Positions 9,548 to 17,825 of a stretch of 50,080 bases of DNA are shown one piece after another; within the stretch, counting starts at the first letter, position 1, and the number at the start of each line of letters is the position of its first letter. Source of the stretch: an uncultured Cellvibrio sp. (GTDB taxonomy: Bacteria > Pseudomonadota > Gammaproteobacteria > Pseudomonadales > Cellvibrionaceae). Location: NCBI GenBank assembly GCA_937958105.1, contig CALFXJ010000016.1, forward strand, positions 1 through 50,080, written 5' to 3'. The translations under genes were made by a program, and so were the position numbers. The notes under the pieces are model-generated. The model was not told the origin of the DNA, did not search any database, and saw nothing but the letters and a program-made list of their open reading frames with translations.

Positions 9548-10154
9548 AAATCTCAAGAACGTGTCAGGCTATCTCCACAGTCCGCTGGTATGCCTGACGT
9601 TCGACGACGGCCCCGATCCCGTCTACACCCCGGCGATCCTCGATGTACTTGCGCTGCACGATCTGCGCGCAAGTTTTTTCGTGCTCGGTGAAGCTGCTGA
9701 ACGCTTTCCTCATCTCGTCAAACGCATGCTGGATGAAGGCCATACCGTCGGCAACCACACCTACAGCCACCGCCACCCGTGGATGGTTTCATCCCGCCGG
9801 GCGCAGGATGAAGTCGCCCGTGGCAGCGAATCTCTACGGAAGATCACCGGCCAGTCACCGCGCTGGTTCCGTCCACCCCATGGCCGGCTGCGCCGCGCCA
9901 TGCTCAAGCAGGCACAAGCGGAAAATATGACTACGGTTCTGTGGAGTCACAGCATCATTGACTGGGGTCCCATGGGTACTGAAGCCGGCATCGCCCAGCG
10001 AATGCACGACATTAAATTTGGCGATATCGTGCTGATGCATGACGGGCAGCGGGAACACAATCACCCTCACCTCATCGTGCAGCAGCTGCCGAAGCTGGCA
10101 GAGTGGTTACAGCAGCGAGGCATCACAACGGTGACGCTTGATCAGGTGGCTTAG
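9456..10154 (+). CDS. Polysaccharide deacetylase (NodB domain, CE4)
   Basis: 232 residues. NodB motifs: TFDDGPDP with catalytic base/metal Asp50-Asp51, HTYSH with metal ligands His101 and His105, RPPHG (139-143), DWGP, and LMHDG near the end. CE4 enzymes remove N- or O-acetyl groups from polymers such as poly-GlcNAc, chitin or peptidoglycan. No signal peptide, so a cytoplasmic or glycolipid-precursor substrate is likely. ATG 9456 is preceded by AGGAG 10 bases upstream and overlaps the YkoP-like gene by 92 bases; the conserved domain starts only at about residue 43. Confidence 0.85.
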   Translation: MNSEFAKRVAVNPVVLNPPPAPQPASSTILKNLKNVSGYLHSPLVCLTFDDGPDPVYTPAILDVLALHDLRASFFVLGEAAERFPHLVKRMLDEGHTVGNHTYSHRHPWMVSSRRAQDEVARGSESLRKITGQSPRWFRPPHGRLRRAMLKQAQAENMTTVLWSHSIIDWGPMGTEAGIAQRMHDIKFGDIVLMHDGQREHNHPHLIVQQLPKLAEWLQQRGITTVTLDQVA

Positions 10155-10183
10155 CGGTTTTTTGTCGATGAATTGGTCGTGGG

Positions 10184-10256
10184 AGGATGGGGTAGCGGGG
10201 TGATGAGCCTGCAGTGATGTATTCACGGCGTGTCTCGCACCCCGCTACCCCATCCT
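10184..10256. repeat. Extragenic long inverted repeat (REP-like element)
   Basis: A perfect 19-bp inverted repeat: left arm 10184-10202, right arm 10238-10256, loop 35 bases. The arms are GC-rich (core GGGGTAGCGGGGT) and lie between two convergent genes. The loop and right arm read like a dispersed intergenic repeat I have seen in other gammaproteobacterial genomes, but only one copy is present here. Confidence 0.6.
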
Positions 10257-10289
10257 GCAGAACCTATCGCTCGATATGAGAGTACAAAT

Positions 10290-10317
10290 AAAAAACGCGG
10301 CTGATGCCGCGCTTTTT
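10290..10317. terminator. Bidirectional rho-independent terminator
   Basis: Stem CGCGGC / GCCGCG (10296-10301, 10306-10311), loop TGAT, flanked by six A on the left and five T on the right. It serves gcvH reading leftward and could also stop plus-strand transcripts from the deacetylase operon. Confidence 0.8.
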
Positions 10318-10331
10318 AATTTCCGGGAAGC

Positions 10332-10724
10332 TTACTCTTCGTCTTCCACCACACTGCGATAATCATCCGCATCCAGCGCGTTATCCAGCTCCGCCAGGTC
10401 GTCCGGGCGTACACGGAAGAACCAGCCATCGTCGTATGGCGACGAGTTAACAGTCTCCGGGGCGTCCTGCAGCTGCTCGTTCACTTCGATGACCTCGCCG
10501 GATACCAGCGAATAGATATCAGATGCAGCCTTCACAGACTCAACCACGCCCGCCTCTTCACCGGCAGTCACGGTGCTGCCGACTTCCGGCACTTCAACAT
10601 ACACCACATCGCCCAGGGCTTCCTGCGCGTGATCGGTGATGCCGATTGTCACGGTGCCGTCTTCTTCCACCCGCGCCCATTCATGGCTGCTGAGATATTT
10701 GAGTTCTTTGCGAATTTCGCTCAT
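10332..10724 (-). CDS. gcvH: Glycine cleavage system H protein
   Basis: 130 residues, the usual length. Lipoyl domain with the attachment lysine Lys65 in ESVKAASDIYS, followed by SGEVIEVNEQL and the C-terminal YDDGWFFRV. GcvH carries the aminomethyl group between GcvP, GcvT and the lipoamide dehydrogenase during glycine breakdown, feeding one-carbon units to folate. Start supported by AGGA before the ATG. It lies 47 bases downstream of gcvT in the same operon and is followed by a strong terminator; gcvP is not adjacent. Confidence 0.97.
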   Translation of the reverse strand: MSEIRKELKYLSSHEWARVEEDGTVTIGITDHAQEALGDVVYVEVPEVGSTVTAGEEAGVVESVKAASDIYSLVSGEVIEVNEQLQDAPETVNSSPYDDGWFFRVRPDDLAELDNALDADDYRSVVEDEE

Positions 10725-10771
10725 TGCTATTGTCCTGTGAAAATTATGGATGACCTAAATGTGTTCTGAAG

Positions 10772-11860
10772 TTACACCAGTGACTGCCCCTGGCGCACAA
10801 AAACCGGTTTAACCACCTCAACCCCAACCAGTTTGCCCCGCATCTCCACCTGGCAGTGACTGCCGATAGTAATCGGAACCCGGGCCAAAGCAATAGAATA
10901 GCCCAAGGTTGGCGAAAATGTGCCGCTGGTAATGATTCCGCGTTGCTCGGTGCCCTCAATCACAACCGCCTGGTCGGCACGCAGTACGCCGCGTTCGCGC
11001 AGCACCAGCCCCACCAGTTTCTGTTGGACACCGGCGGCTTTCTCCGCCGCGATGACCTCGCGCCCAATAAAGATCCGGTCGGCCGGTTCCCAAGCGATGG
11101 TCCAGCCCATATTGGCTACCAGCGGTGAGGTATCTTCGTCCATTTCATGACCATAGAGGTTCATGCCGGCTTCGAGCCGCAAGGTGTCACGGGCACCCAG
11201 ACCGCAGGGCGCCACACCGGCGTCAGCCAAGGCCTGCCACACGCCGGGTGCCTCGGCATTGGGCAGCATGATCTCCAGACCGTCTTCACCGGTGTACCCG
11301 GTGCGGGCGATAAACCAGTTGCCGCTTGGCTTGCCCTGGAAGGTTGCCAGCTGATCGATGACCGCTGCGTGCTCAGCACCCGCCACCTTCTTGGCGAGGC
11401 TGATAGCTTCGGGTCCTTGGACGGCGATCATGGCGAGGTCATCGCGCTCCTGCAGTTCTACCGCAAAGTCGGCGGCGATACGGGACATCCAGGCCAGGTC
11501 TTTTTCCCGCGTGGAGCAGTTGACCACCACGCGGAACCAGCCTTCCATGTTGTAGACGATCAGGTCGTCAATCACCCCGCCCTTCTCGTTGAGCATGGCG
11601 CTGTACAGGGCTTTGCCCGGCTGGTTGTCCAGGCGGGCCACATCATTGGCCAGGAGCTTCTGCAGATAGGCTTTGGCCTCTGCGCCGGTAACGTCCACCA
11701 CGGTCATGTGGGAAACGTCAAACATGCCGGCCGCGCGGCGCACCTTGTGGTGCTCTTCCAGCTGCGAGCCATAATGCAGGGGCATGTCCCAACCACCGAA
11801 ATCTACCAGTTTGCCGCCCATTGTCTGGTGAAGGGCAAAAAGTGCTGTTTTGTGTCCCAT
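10772..11860 (-). CDS. gcvT: Aminomethyltransferase (glycine cleavage T protein)
   Basis: 362 residues, normal for the family. Starts LHQTMGGKLVDFGGWDMPLHY, then AAGMFDVSHM, with IARTGYTGEDGLEI and the catalytic Asp region LGARDTLRLEAGM. It takes the aminomethyl group from lipoyl-H protein and, with tetrahydrofolate, releases ammonia and 5,10-methylene-THF. First gene of a gcvT-gcvH operon; AGGAC precedes the start. A sigma70-like promoter can be proposed at 11938-11967. I looked for a glycine riboswitch in the leader and did not see one. Confidence 0.97.
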   Translation of the reverse strand: MGHKTALFALHQTMGGKLVDFGGWDMPLHYGSQLEEHHKVRRAAGMFDVSHMTVVDVTGAEAKAYLQKLLANDVARLDNQPGKALYSAMLNEKGGVIDDLIVYNMEGWFRVVVNCSTREKDLAWMSRIAADFAVELQERDDLAMIAVQGPEAISLAKKVAGAEHAAVIDQLATFQGKPSGNWFIARTGYTGEDGLEIMLPNAEAPGVWQALADAGVAPCGLGARDTLRLEAGMNLYGHEMDEDTSPLVANMGWTIAWEPADRIFIGREVIAAEKAAGVQQKLVGLVLRERGVLRADQAVVIEGTEQRGIITSGTFSPTLGYSIALARVPITIGSHCQVEMRGKLVGVEVVKPVFVRQGQSLV

Positions 11861-11937
11861 GGAATTTTGTCCTGTCGGAATGCAACCGCCGTTGTTAAGG
11901 CGATCTGGAGGCGTGAATGGATCGGGTGAGGCCGCGT

Positions 11938-11967
11938 ATTCTAGCGGTGAGGGCAGGATTCTGCCAG
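11938..11967 (-). promoter_or_regulatory. Candidate sigma70 promoter for gcvT-gcvH
   Basis: On the minus strand a CTGGCA box (11962-11967) and TAGAAT (11938-11943) are 18 bases apart, about 80 bases upstream of the gcvT start. Four of six and five of six matches to consensus. Confidence 0.4.
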
Positions 11968-11997
11968 CGCCGGGGCCACTGGCAGCAGGGCTGGCGG

Positions 11998-12351
11998 CTA
12001 AACCGCCGGGATATGTGCGGTCTTCTCCAGCGTAGCCTCGCTGTTATCGATGAATTTAAACAGGTTCCACGCAATACGCACCTGATCGTTGTGATGCAGG
12101 CGCTGGGTGCCGCTGATGCGCTGGTCGTTGATAAAAGTCCCATTGGTGCTGTTGAGGTCAATCAGATAGTACTCATTGAACTGAGGAAAATGTTCATTGG
12201 GCTTGATCAGCAGATTGGCGTGGCGGGCGCTCACGGCGGAGTCATCAATCTGGATGTCGCTGGCGGGGTGACGACCGATCTCCAGCGTACCCGGACGCAA
12301 TTCAAATTTATTCGCGACCACGTCGTCGATGAGTTGTACGAGCATTGCCAT
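11998..12351 (-). CDS. Small FHA-domain protein
   Basis: 117 residues, almost entirely one FHA domain: LEIGRHPASDIQIDD, SARHANL and NSTNGTFIND give the Gly-Arg, Ser-x-x-His and Asn-Gly phosphothreonine-binding signature. Cytoplasmic, no membrane segment. It is the last gene of a set read leftward: FHA (14827-15183), kinase (12397-14814), then this one, 45 bases after the kinase stop. Likely binds Thr-phosphorylated targets of, or autophosphorylated sites on, the kinase. AGGA lies before the chosen ATG; a second Met at codon 3 is possible. Confidence 0.85.
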   Translation of the reverse strand: MAMLVQLIDDVVANKFELRPGTLEIGRHPASDIQIDDSAVSARHANLLIKPNEHFPQFNEYYLIDLNSTNGTFINDQRISGTQRLHHNDQVRIAWNLFKFIDNSEATLEKTAHIPAV

Positions 12352-12396
12352 AAGAATTCCTCGCGCTGAAAAAATCGTGATGGTGTAAAAAATTTA

Positions 12397-14814
12397 TTAT
12401 GCAAAATCCTTTTGTAATGCTTTGCGTAAAGAGCGTGCCATCTCACCGGCGTTGCTATAGCGATCACCCGGTTCCTTTTGCAGTGCTTTGTTGATTATAC
12501 GGCTGGCACTGCTGGGGATTTGTGAACGCAGGTCACGAATATTTTTATGCTTGCCGTGAATGATCTGATAACTCAGACCCGCGATATTCTCGCCATGAAA
12601 TGGCAGTTCCCCGGTGAGCAGCTGGAAGAAGGTCACGGCAAGGCTGAAGATATCGCTGGCTTCGCCCACCTTCTGCCCTTTCACCTGCTCCGGCGACATA
12701 TACAGCGGACTGCCGACAATTTCCCCGGTCTGTGTGCGTGCGTCGCTCACGATGCGCGCGATACCAAAATCCGTAACGGTAACTTTTTTGCTGTCAGGGT
12801 GGTAAAGAATATTACCCGGCTTGATATCGCGGTGAACGATCTGCCGACTGTGCGCGTAGGCCAGCGCCTCTGCCACTTCCGCTACGATGCGATAAACCTG
12901 CGGAATCGGTAAAAGATTTTTGGGTGAAATGAAATTGCTCAGCGGCTGACCCGCTACATAATCCATCGCGATAAACGCGAGATCGTGCTCTTCGCCTACG
13001 TCGTAAACCGTCACGATGTTAGGATGACGCAAACGGCCAGCGGCTTCCGCCTCGCGGAAAAAGCGCGCCTTCACGGCCGACAACTCGCCGGTATCGTAAC
13101 GCGAATAATCCAGGGTCTTGATGGCAACGCGTCGCGCTATCTGCGGATCATGGCCCAGATACACCACACCCATGGCACCACGACCCAGCTCCCGCTCAAT
13201 GTTGTAACGCCCGAACTGCGGGCGACTGTGCGGATCGGCGAGCACCACGGTTTTGCTCAGCGCCAGCTCCATGTCTTCCGCCGGAGAATGCTGCTTTTCC
13301 GTGAGCTGCCTGATGCGTTTTGGCACATCCCGGTATGACCGGTGACGCTTGTGCAGAACCCGATAAACCTTTAACGCGTCGGGGCCGCGCCGTTTGCGCT
13401 CGTGCTGTCCACCTATGTCATAGAGCAATTGCAGCACCCGTTCGGAGGTGGTGCAGCCATCCAGCGCTTTTACGGCCTGATCCAGCTGGCCCTGCTGTAA
13501 CAACTGCTGGCTCAGCTGGCAGGCCACATCCTGATGGCGCTGCTGCAGGTTCTGGTAGGGCTTCTGTTGCTGTCGCCACAGCACCATGATCAGAAATCCC
13601 CACAGCAGGTATTGCATCGCCAGACCCAGCGGCAACCAGCGCGACTGGGTAATCTGCCCACCCAGCTGGATGACCAGCAGCAGCAACAGACACAACAGGG
13701 TTGCCAGTAGGGCTACACCACCGCTCATCCGTGGAAAAATCCACAACAGATACGCGAGCATCAGCAACAGCAGTATTTTTTCTGCACCGGGAAACCACCA
13801 GGGCGAGGTGTGGTAGTTATCGGTGGATAAACTCTGTATCACCCCGGCCAGCCCCAGCAGCGCCGGATCACCGGCAGCACCGATCAGCACGAGTGACACA
13901 GGTTCGTCAGTGTGCTGCTGCAAAAAGCGTTGCAGCGAATAATGGCTGGTCACCGGCGGATACGGCCCGTCTGCCTGAAATACCGGCAGAACACTGCCGT
14001 CAATATTGGTGCGCAGCTGCCCCAGCGCCGTCCCTTCCAACACCGTCTGGCTCCGCCACAGGAGCGGCTCATGGGCCTCCAGCAAGGCCAGCGCCAGAGT
14101 CGGGTACCAGTCTTCACCACTCTGCCAGGTCAGGGGGTAGTGAAGTGCCGGCTCACGGCGCGAAGGCAGAGGGAATATCTGCCACGACGCGTCGGCGGCG
14201 AGGTGAGAAGCTATCGAGGATGCGACCTCCGGAGGAGCGGCTGAAAAAACCTCAGGCTGCATGGATGAGGGCAGCCAGGTGTAATAGCTGGCCCAGCGCG
14301 GCTCTGTCACCGCAATCCGGCTCTTACCATGGAGCCGCGGTGCCGCCTCATGACTGCCGATGATGACCTGCGGCGATGCCAGCCACTGCTGCAGTGTCTG
14401 CCGGGCAATCTGGTGCTGCTGAAATGCAGCCTCCGGTGGAGCCTCCGTTTCATCTGACACGTCAGCAGCCACAACCGGCGGCTGGAACAGGGGTAAGGTG
14501 CGCGATAAGTCAGCAAGAACAATACCGGTACGCTGCCGTTTTTCCCGGAGGGAGTTCACCAGCAGCAACAGCTGGGGGTCCTGTGCCGGATCAGTCACCA
14601 GTTGCTGCAACTGCGCGGATGAGAGTTCGAGGATATCGATGACCGGGGGCCGCTGGATGCCGCGCGACAAGGACGCACCGGTATAAAAGAGTTGTTGGTC
14701 AAGCTGCGTTAGAAAGACAGGCGTAACCGCGCTGAGCACCAGCCATAATCCAGGCACCCACACCAGCAGCCGCAGGTCAAAAAAATTAATACAGCGTTGC
14801 ACAAAAGATCGCAT
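12397..14814 (-). CDS. Membrane Ser/Thr protein kinase with CHASE2-like sensor
   Basis: 805 residues. Helix at about 14-35, an extracytoplasmic region to about 335 of CHASE2-like layout, three close membrane helices (about 345-425), a linker with a short helical-repeat look, then a Hanks-type kinase from 534: GRGAMG loop, VAIK with Lys566, HRDIKPGN with catalytic Asp663, DFG Asp682, SPEQ and a late Arg-rich helix. All catalytic residues are present, so it should be active. It sits between two single-domain FHA genes, the classical arrangement for phospho-Thr signalling. The signal and targets are unknown. Confidence 0.85.
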   Translation of the reverse strand: MRSFVQRCINFFDLRLLVWVPGLWLVLSAVTPVFLTQLDQQLFYTGASLSRGIQRPPVIDILELSSAQLQQLVTDPAQDPQLLLLVNSLREKRQRTGIVLADLSRTLPLFQPPVVAADVSDETEAPPEAAFQQHQIARQTLQQWLASPQVIIGSHEAAPRLHGKSRIAVTEPRWASYYTWLPSSMQPEVFSAAPPEVASSIASHLAADASWQIFPLPSRREPALHYPLTWQSGEDWYPTLALALLEAHEPLLWRSQTVLEGTALGQLRTNIDGSVLPVFQADGPYPPVTSHYSLQRFLQQHTDEPVSLVLIGAAGDPALLGLAGVIQSLSTDNYHTSPWWFPGAEKILLLLMLAYLLWIFPRMSGGVALLATLLCLLLLLVIQLGGQITQSRWLPLGLAMQYLLWGFLIMVLWRQQQKPYQNLQQRHQDVACQLSQQLLQQGQLDQAVKALDGCTTSERVLQLLYDIGGQHERKRRGPDALKVYRVLHKRHRSYRDVPKRIRQLTEKQHSPAEDMELALSKTVVLADPHSRPQFGRYNIERELGRGAMGVVYLGHDPQIARRVAIKTLDYSRYDTGELSAVKARFFREAEAAGRLRHPNIVTVYDVGEEHDLAFIAMDYVAGQPLSNFISPKNLLPIPQVYRIVAEVAEALAYAHSRQIVHRDIKPGNILYHPDSKKVTVTDFGIARIVSDARTQTGEIVGSPLYMSPEQVKGQKVGEASDIFSLAVTFFQLLTGELPFHGENIAGLSYQIIHGKHKNIRDLRSQIPSSASRIINKALQKEPGDRYSNAGEMARSLRKALQKDFA

Positions 14815-14826
14815 GGATTCAGCGCA

Positions 14827-15183
14827 TCAACGGTCCGTGTAATAAATACCGGGAATCCAGCTCTTCTTGATGCGTACGGTTTTCTCCAGCTCGTTCGGCA
14901 GCGTGTCCACCACCCGCAGATTATGAGTGCCGATGACGATATTATCCGCCGCCTGAATCGGACTGACGGTAAGGCGTTTGCCGTTGACGTAAACCCCGTT
15001 GGTGCTGTCGAGATCACGGATCTGATAGCCGGTCTCGGTCTTCTCGATAATGGCGTGGTGCGCGCTTACCGTAGCATCATCAATCACGACCTGATTGCTG
15101 GTGCTGCGCCCAATGGTGATGTGTTCAGCGAGCTCGTAATGCGAAATATTCGAGCCGCGCAACTCATGCAGAATATAAGGCAT
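14827..15183 (-). CDS. Small FHA-domain protein
   Basis: 118 residues from the ATG at 15183 (GGGGAAAC upstream); a longer frame to 15321 exists but the added 46 residues are Arg-rich and unlike the family. Single FHA domain: ITIGRSTSNQVVIDD, SAHHAII, NGVYVNGKRL. First gene of the kinase operon, with 12 bases before the kinase start. The tail (LEKTVRIKKSWIPGIYYTDR) shares the LEKT-like element with the other FHA protein (ATLEKTAHI), a possible phosphorylated Thr for FHA-FHA contacts. Confidence 0.85.
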   Translation of the reverse strand: MPYILHELRGSNISHYELAEHITIGRSTSNQVVIDDATVSAHHAIIEKTETGYQIRDLDSTNGVYVNGKRLTVSPIQAADNIVIGTHNLRVVDTLPNELEKTVRIKKSWIPGIYYTDR

Positions 15184-15629
15184 GATGTTTCCCCAAGTTA
15201 TGTGGGTGTATAGCCTGACGGCATTCCCTTTTTCATGACTTTTATATCGTTTTGCCGTGTCGTCTCGTCTCCGCCGACGGAGGTTGACGATCAAATTTTG
15301 AACCGCAATGCAGAATAGCATAGCCCAGCTTTACAAATTGTGACGTCAATCTGCTCTGCCGGAACAGGCCCGTTAAAAGCTACTGGAAATTATCCTGCAA
15401 GAAAGTCTCAGGAATACCTCTCCGGGTTTTTATACTTTTCCGTCTGCCTATTCCTGCCCGGCGCCCCACACCGGGGGGCTCGCATTGGTAGCGGGGCACT
15501 TTCGATTTACACTGCACTCTATCGTTTTACACTGCAAGCTATCCACCGGGCGCTCTGAACCGTGACCGCCCGAACCCCAGCCTGTTATACCGTCAATGAG
15601 GTTGCCGTTAATGGCATAAGGAGCCCGTT
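15184..15629. other. Intergenic region between FHA-kinase operon and AsmA gene
   Basis: 446 bases between divergent genes. No convincing gene; a 72-codon plus-strand frame at 15340-15558 has no family look. It must hold both promoters. A palindrome TGACGTCA lies at about 15341-15349, and a 20-bp tandem duplication lies at 15502-15541. Confidence 0.5.
15502..15541. repeat. Two tandem 20-bp direct repeats
   Basis: Two head-to-tail 20-bp units sharing TTTACACTGCA exactly (15506-15516 and 15526-15536) with a few mismatches around it. The 20-base period puts both on almost the same helix face, so this could be a regulator site upstream of the AsmA gene. Confidence 0.6.
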
Positions 15630-17825
15630 GTGAAGTTGTTATTCAAAAGTCTTGCCGTATTGATTGGACTCATCGTATTGGCCCTGATTCTGCTGGTGTT
15701 CCTGTTTGATCCCAATGTGTTCAAGCCGCGTATCGAAGCCCTGGCTCGGGACCAGGGCATTGCCCTCTCGATCAATGGCGACCTGGGGTGGACGCTGTGG
15801 CCCAGCCTCGGTATTGACGTCAATCAGATTCGTGTCGCTGCCCTCAGCGCACCGGACACCCCCATCGCGCAACTTGAAGGGGCCAGCCTGCTGCTGGCAA
15901 TAAAACCGCTGTTCCGGGGTGAAGTCGTTGTGCATCACGTGCTGGTAGACGGGGCCGTAATTGATCTGCGCGTCGATGACCAGGGCACCGGCAACTGGGA
16001 AGCTCTGATGAACGAGGACACGGACTCTGCGCCACCAACATCGCCTGAGCCAGCCGCCCCGGAAGCAGGCCCTGCAACAACGGCAGGCGCAGCAGTGGAG
16101 GACGACGGCGAGTCGCTGCAGCTGGCGGTGGAAAAAATCAGCCTGAGCAACAGTGCCCTGAGCTACAGCGATGCCGCCAGTGGTCAGCACATCGCCCTGC
16201 GCGACATTGCACTGAATATCGTGCAATTCAATCTGCAGGGCGAACCCTTTGATATGGACCTCTCACTGGCGGCGAGCATCAGCGATACCGAGCAGACGAC
16301 GCAACCTCTGACATTGGCCGCACGTATCCAGCACCAGCTGCAATTGACCGATGACTTCAACACCCTGGCCCTGCGTGACGGCCAGCTGAAGGTATCGATC
16401 AAGGGACCAAAGGATGGAGACCTGACGGTAAACTACCGGGCGACTGCCAGCGATCTGCAGACCGAGCCGCAGTTCGAAGGTGAGTTGACCCTTCCCTCCT
16501 TCAATGCCCGAAATGTCCTGGCCGCCCTGGAGATTGAGGTTGAGACGGCGGAAAACTATGCACTCAGCGATGTATCCCTTAACACCCGTTTTACCGGCAA
16601 CCAGCAGTCAGTCACCTTCGATCCGCTGACGATCAAGCTCGACCGTACCACCTTCAAAGGTTCGCTGGCCGTGACCGACTTCAGCACGACAGCGATCAAA
16701 CTTGTCCTTAACGGCGATCAGATCAACATCGATCATTATCTTGCGCCGGACAGTGAAGCCGACACCGCAGCCGCCGACAGCACCAGCGGCGATGAAGAAT
16801 TGATCCCGCTGGACACATTGAAAACCCTCAATGCTGACATCAGCACGGATATTGCCCAGGTCACCATCGCTGAGATGCCCCTGAAAAATATAAGCCTGCG
16901 CGCTAAAGCGGCGGATGGCCTGATCACTATCAATAAGGCGCAGGCCGTGGCCTATGAAGGCACCATCTCCGCCACCGGCAAGCTGGATGGCCGGGGCAAT
17001 ACGGCTCTTATCGACTTTAACGGCAAGGTCGACAAGCTTCAGCTGGAGCCGTTTCTGACTGATATGGAGCTTAATGAAAAGGTGAATTTCACCGGCGCTA
17101 TCAATGCCACCACGACCGGCAAAACCCGCGGTGTCACCATGAATCAGCTGCTGGATTCACTGGTCAACGAAACCAATATCACGGGCGCGCAGGTGCGTTT
17201 CTTTCCATTGAATATTGAGGAGAAATTCTGCCAGCTGGTAAATCTGGTTAACCGGGTAGAAGACCCGCAAAAAGCCTGGGATGATTTTACGGAGATGACT
17301 GACCTCTCGGGCAAGATCACCATGGCCAACCGCGTCATTACCGTGGACTCCTTCAATGCCGGCATCAAACAATTGATGCTGGGCACCAACGGCAGCCTGG
17401 ATCTGGCCAGCGACCGCTACGACTTCCGCTTGCCGTTAAAACTTATCCCCACCGCCACCACGACCGAAACGACGGCGGATGGCGTTACGGTCGCCGCGAC
17501 CAGTGCAGAAGGGTGTATCATCGGCAGCAATTACTGGCTGAATCGCAGCCTGTCACTGCTGCGCTGTCATGGCTCCCTCACCGACTTGAACCCCGTGCGT
17601 GATTGCCGACCCGACAGCCAGGCACTGGCCTCGCTTACCAAAGACTTTGCGGAATACAAACTGCGGGAGAAACATGGCGACCGGATTGATGCCGTCGAGC
17701 AGAAAGTCGATGCGAAAAAAGACGAGTTGCGGAAAAAACTCGAAGACAAACTGGGCGGTGAAAGCGAGGGGAAAAAAGCTGAAGACCTGCTGAAAAATAT
17801 CTTCAAAAAGAAAAAAGATGAGTAA
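15630..17825 (+). CDS. AsmA family protein
   Basis: 731 residues. N-terminal membrane anchor (about 5-27) followed by the AsmA opening FDPNVFKPRIEALARDQGI and repeated beta-rich segments (WTLWPSLGIDV, LDRTTFKGSLAV), with an AsmA C-terminal block LRLPLKLIP-like near 600 and a charged Lys/Glu tail. AsmA-like proteins are large periplasmic, inner-membrane-anchored and thought to help phospholipid passage to the outer membrane. GTG start with AAGGAG six bases upstream. The stop overlaps mutY by eight bases, an order I know from other gammaproteobacteria. Confidence 0.9.
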   Translation: MKLLFKSLAVLIGLIVLALILLVFLFDPNVFKPRIEALARDQGIALSINGDLGWTLWPSLGIDVNQIRVAALSAPDTPIAQLEGASLLLAIKPLFRGEVVVHHVLVDGAVIDLRVDDQGTGNWEALMNEDTDSAPPTSPEPAAPEAGPATTAGAAVEDDGESLQLAVEKISLSNSALSYSDAASGQHIALRDIALNIVQFNLQGEPFDMDLSLAASISDTEQTTQPLTLAARIQHQLQLTDDFNTLALRDGQLKVSIKGPKDGDLTVNYRATASDLQTEPQFEGELTLPSFNARNVLAALEIEVETAENYALSDVSLNTRFTGNQQSVTFDPLTIKLDRTTFKGSLAVTDFSTTAIKLVLNGDQINIDHYLAPDSEADTAAADSTSGDEELIPLDTLKTLNADISTDIAQVTIAEMPLKNISLRAKAADGLITINKAQAVAYEGTISATGKLDGRGNTALIDFNGKVDKLQLEPFLTDMELNEKVNFTGAINATTTGKTRGVTMNQLLDSLVNETNITGAQVRFFPLNIEEKFCQLVNLVNRVEDPQKAWDDFTEMTDLSGKITMANRVITVDSFNAGIKQLMLGTNGSLDLASDRYDFRLPLKLIPTATTTETTADGVTVAATSAEGCIIGSNYWLNRSLSLLRCHGSLTDLNPVRDCRPDSQALASLTKDFAEYKLREKHGDRIDAVEQKVDAKKDELRKKLEDKLGGESEGKKAEDLLKNIFKKKKDE

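Noticed and set aside
11861..11997. Glycine riboswitch before gcvT
   Set aside because: The leader is short and lacks the purine-rich conserved blocks of the glycine aptamer; only a sigma70-like promoter is visible.
15340..15558. 72-codon plus-strand frame before the AsmA gene
   Set aside because: No ribosome binding site or family pattern, and it covers the tandem repeat and probable promoters.
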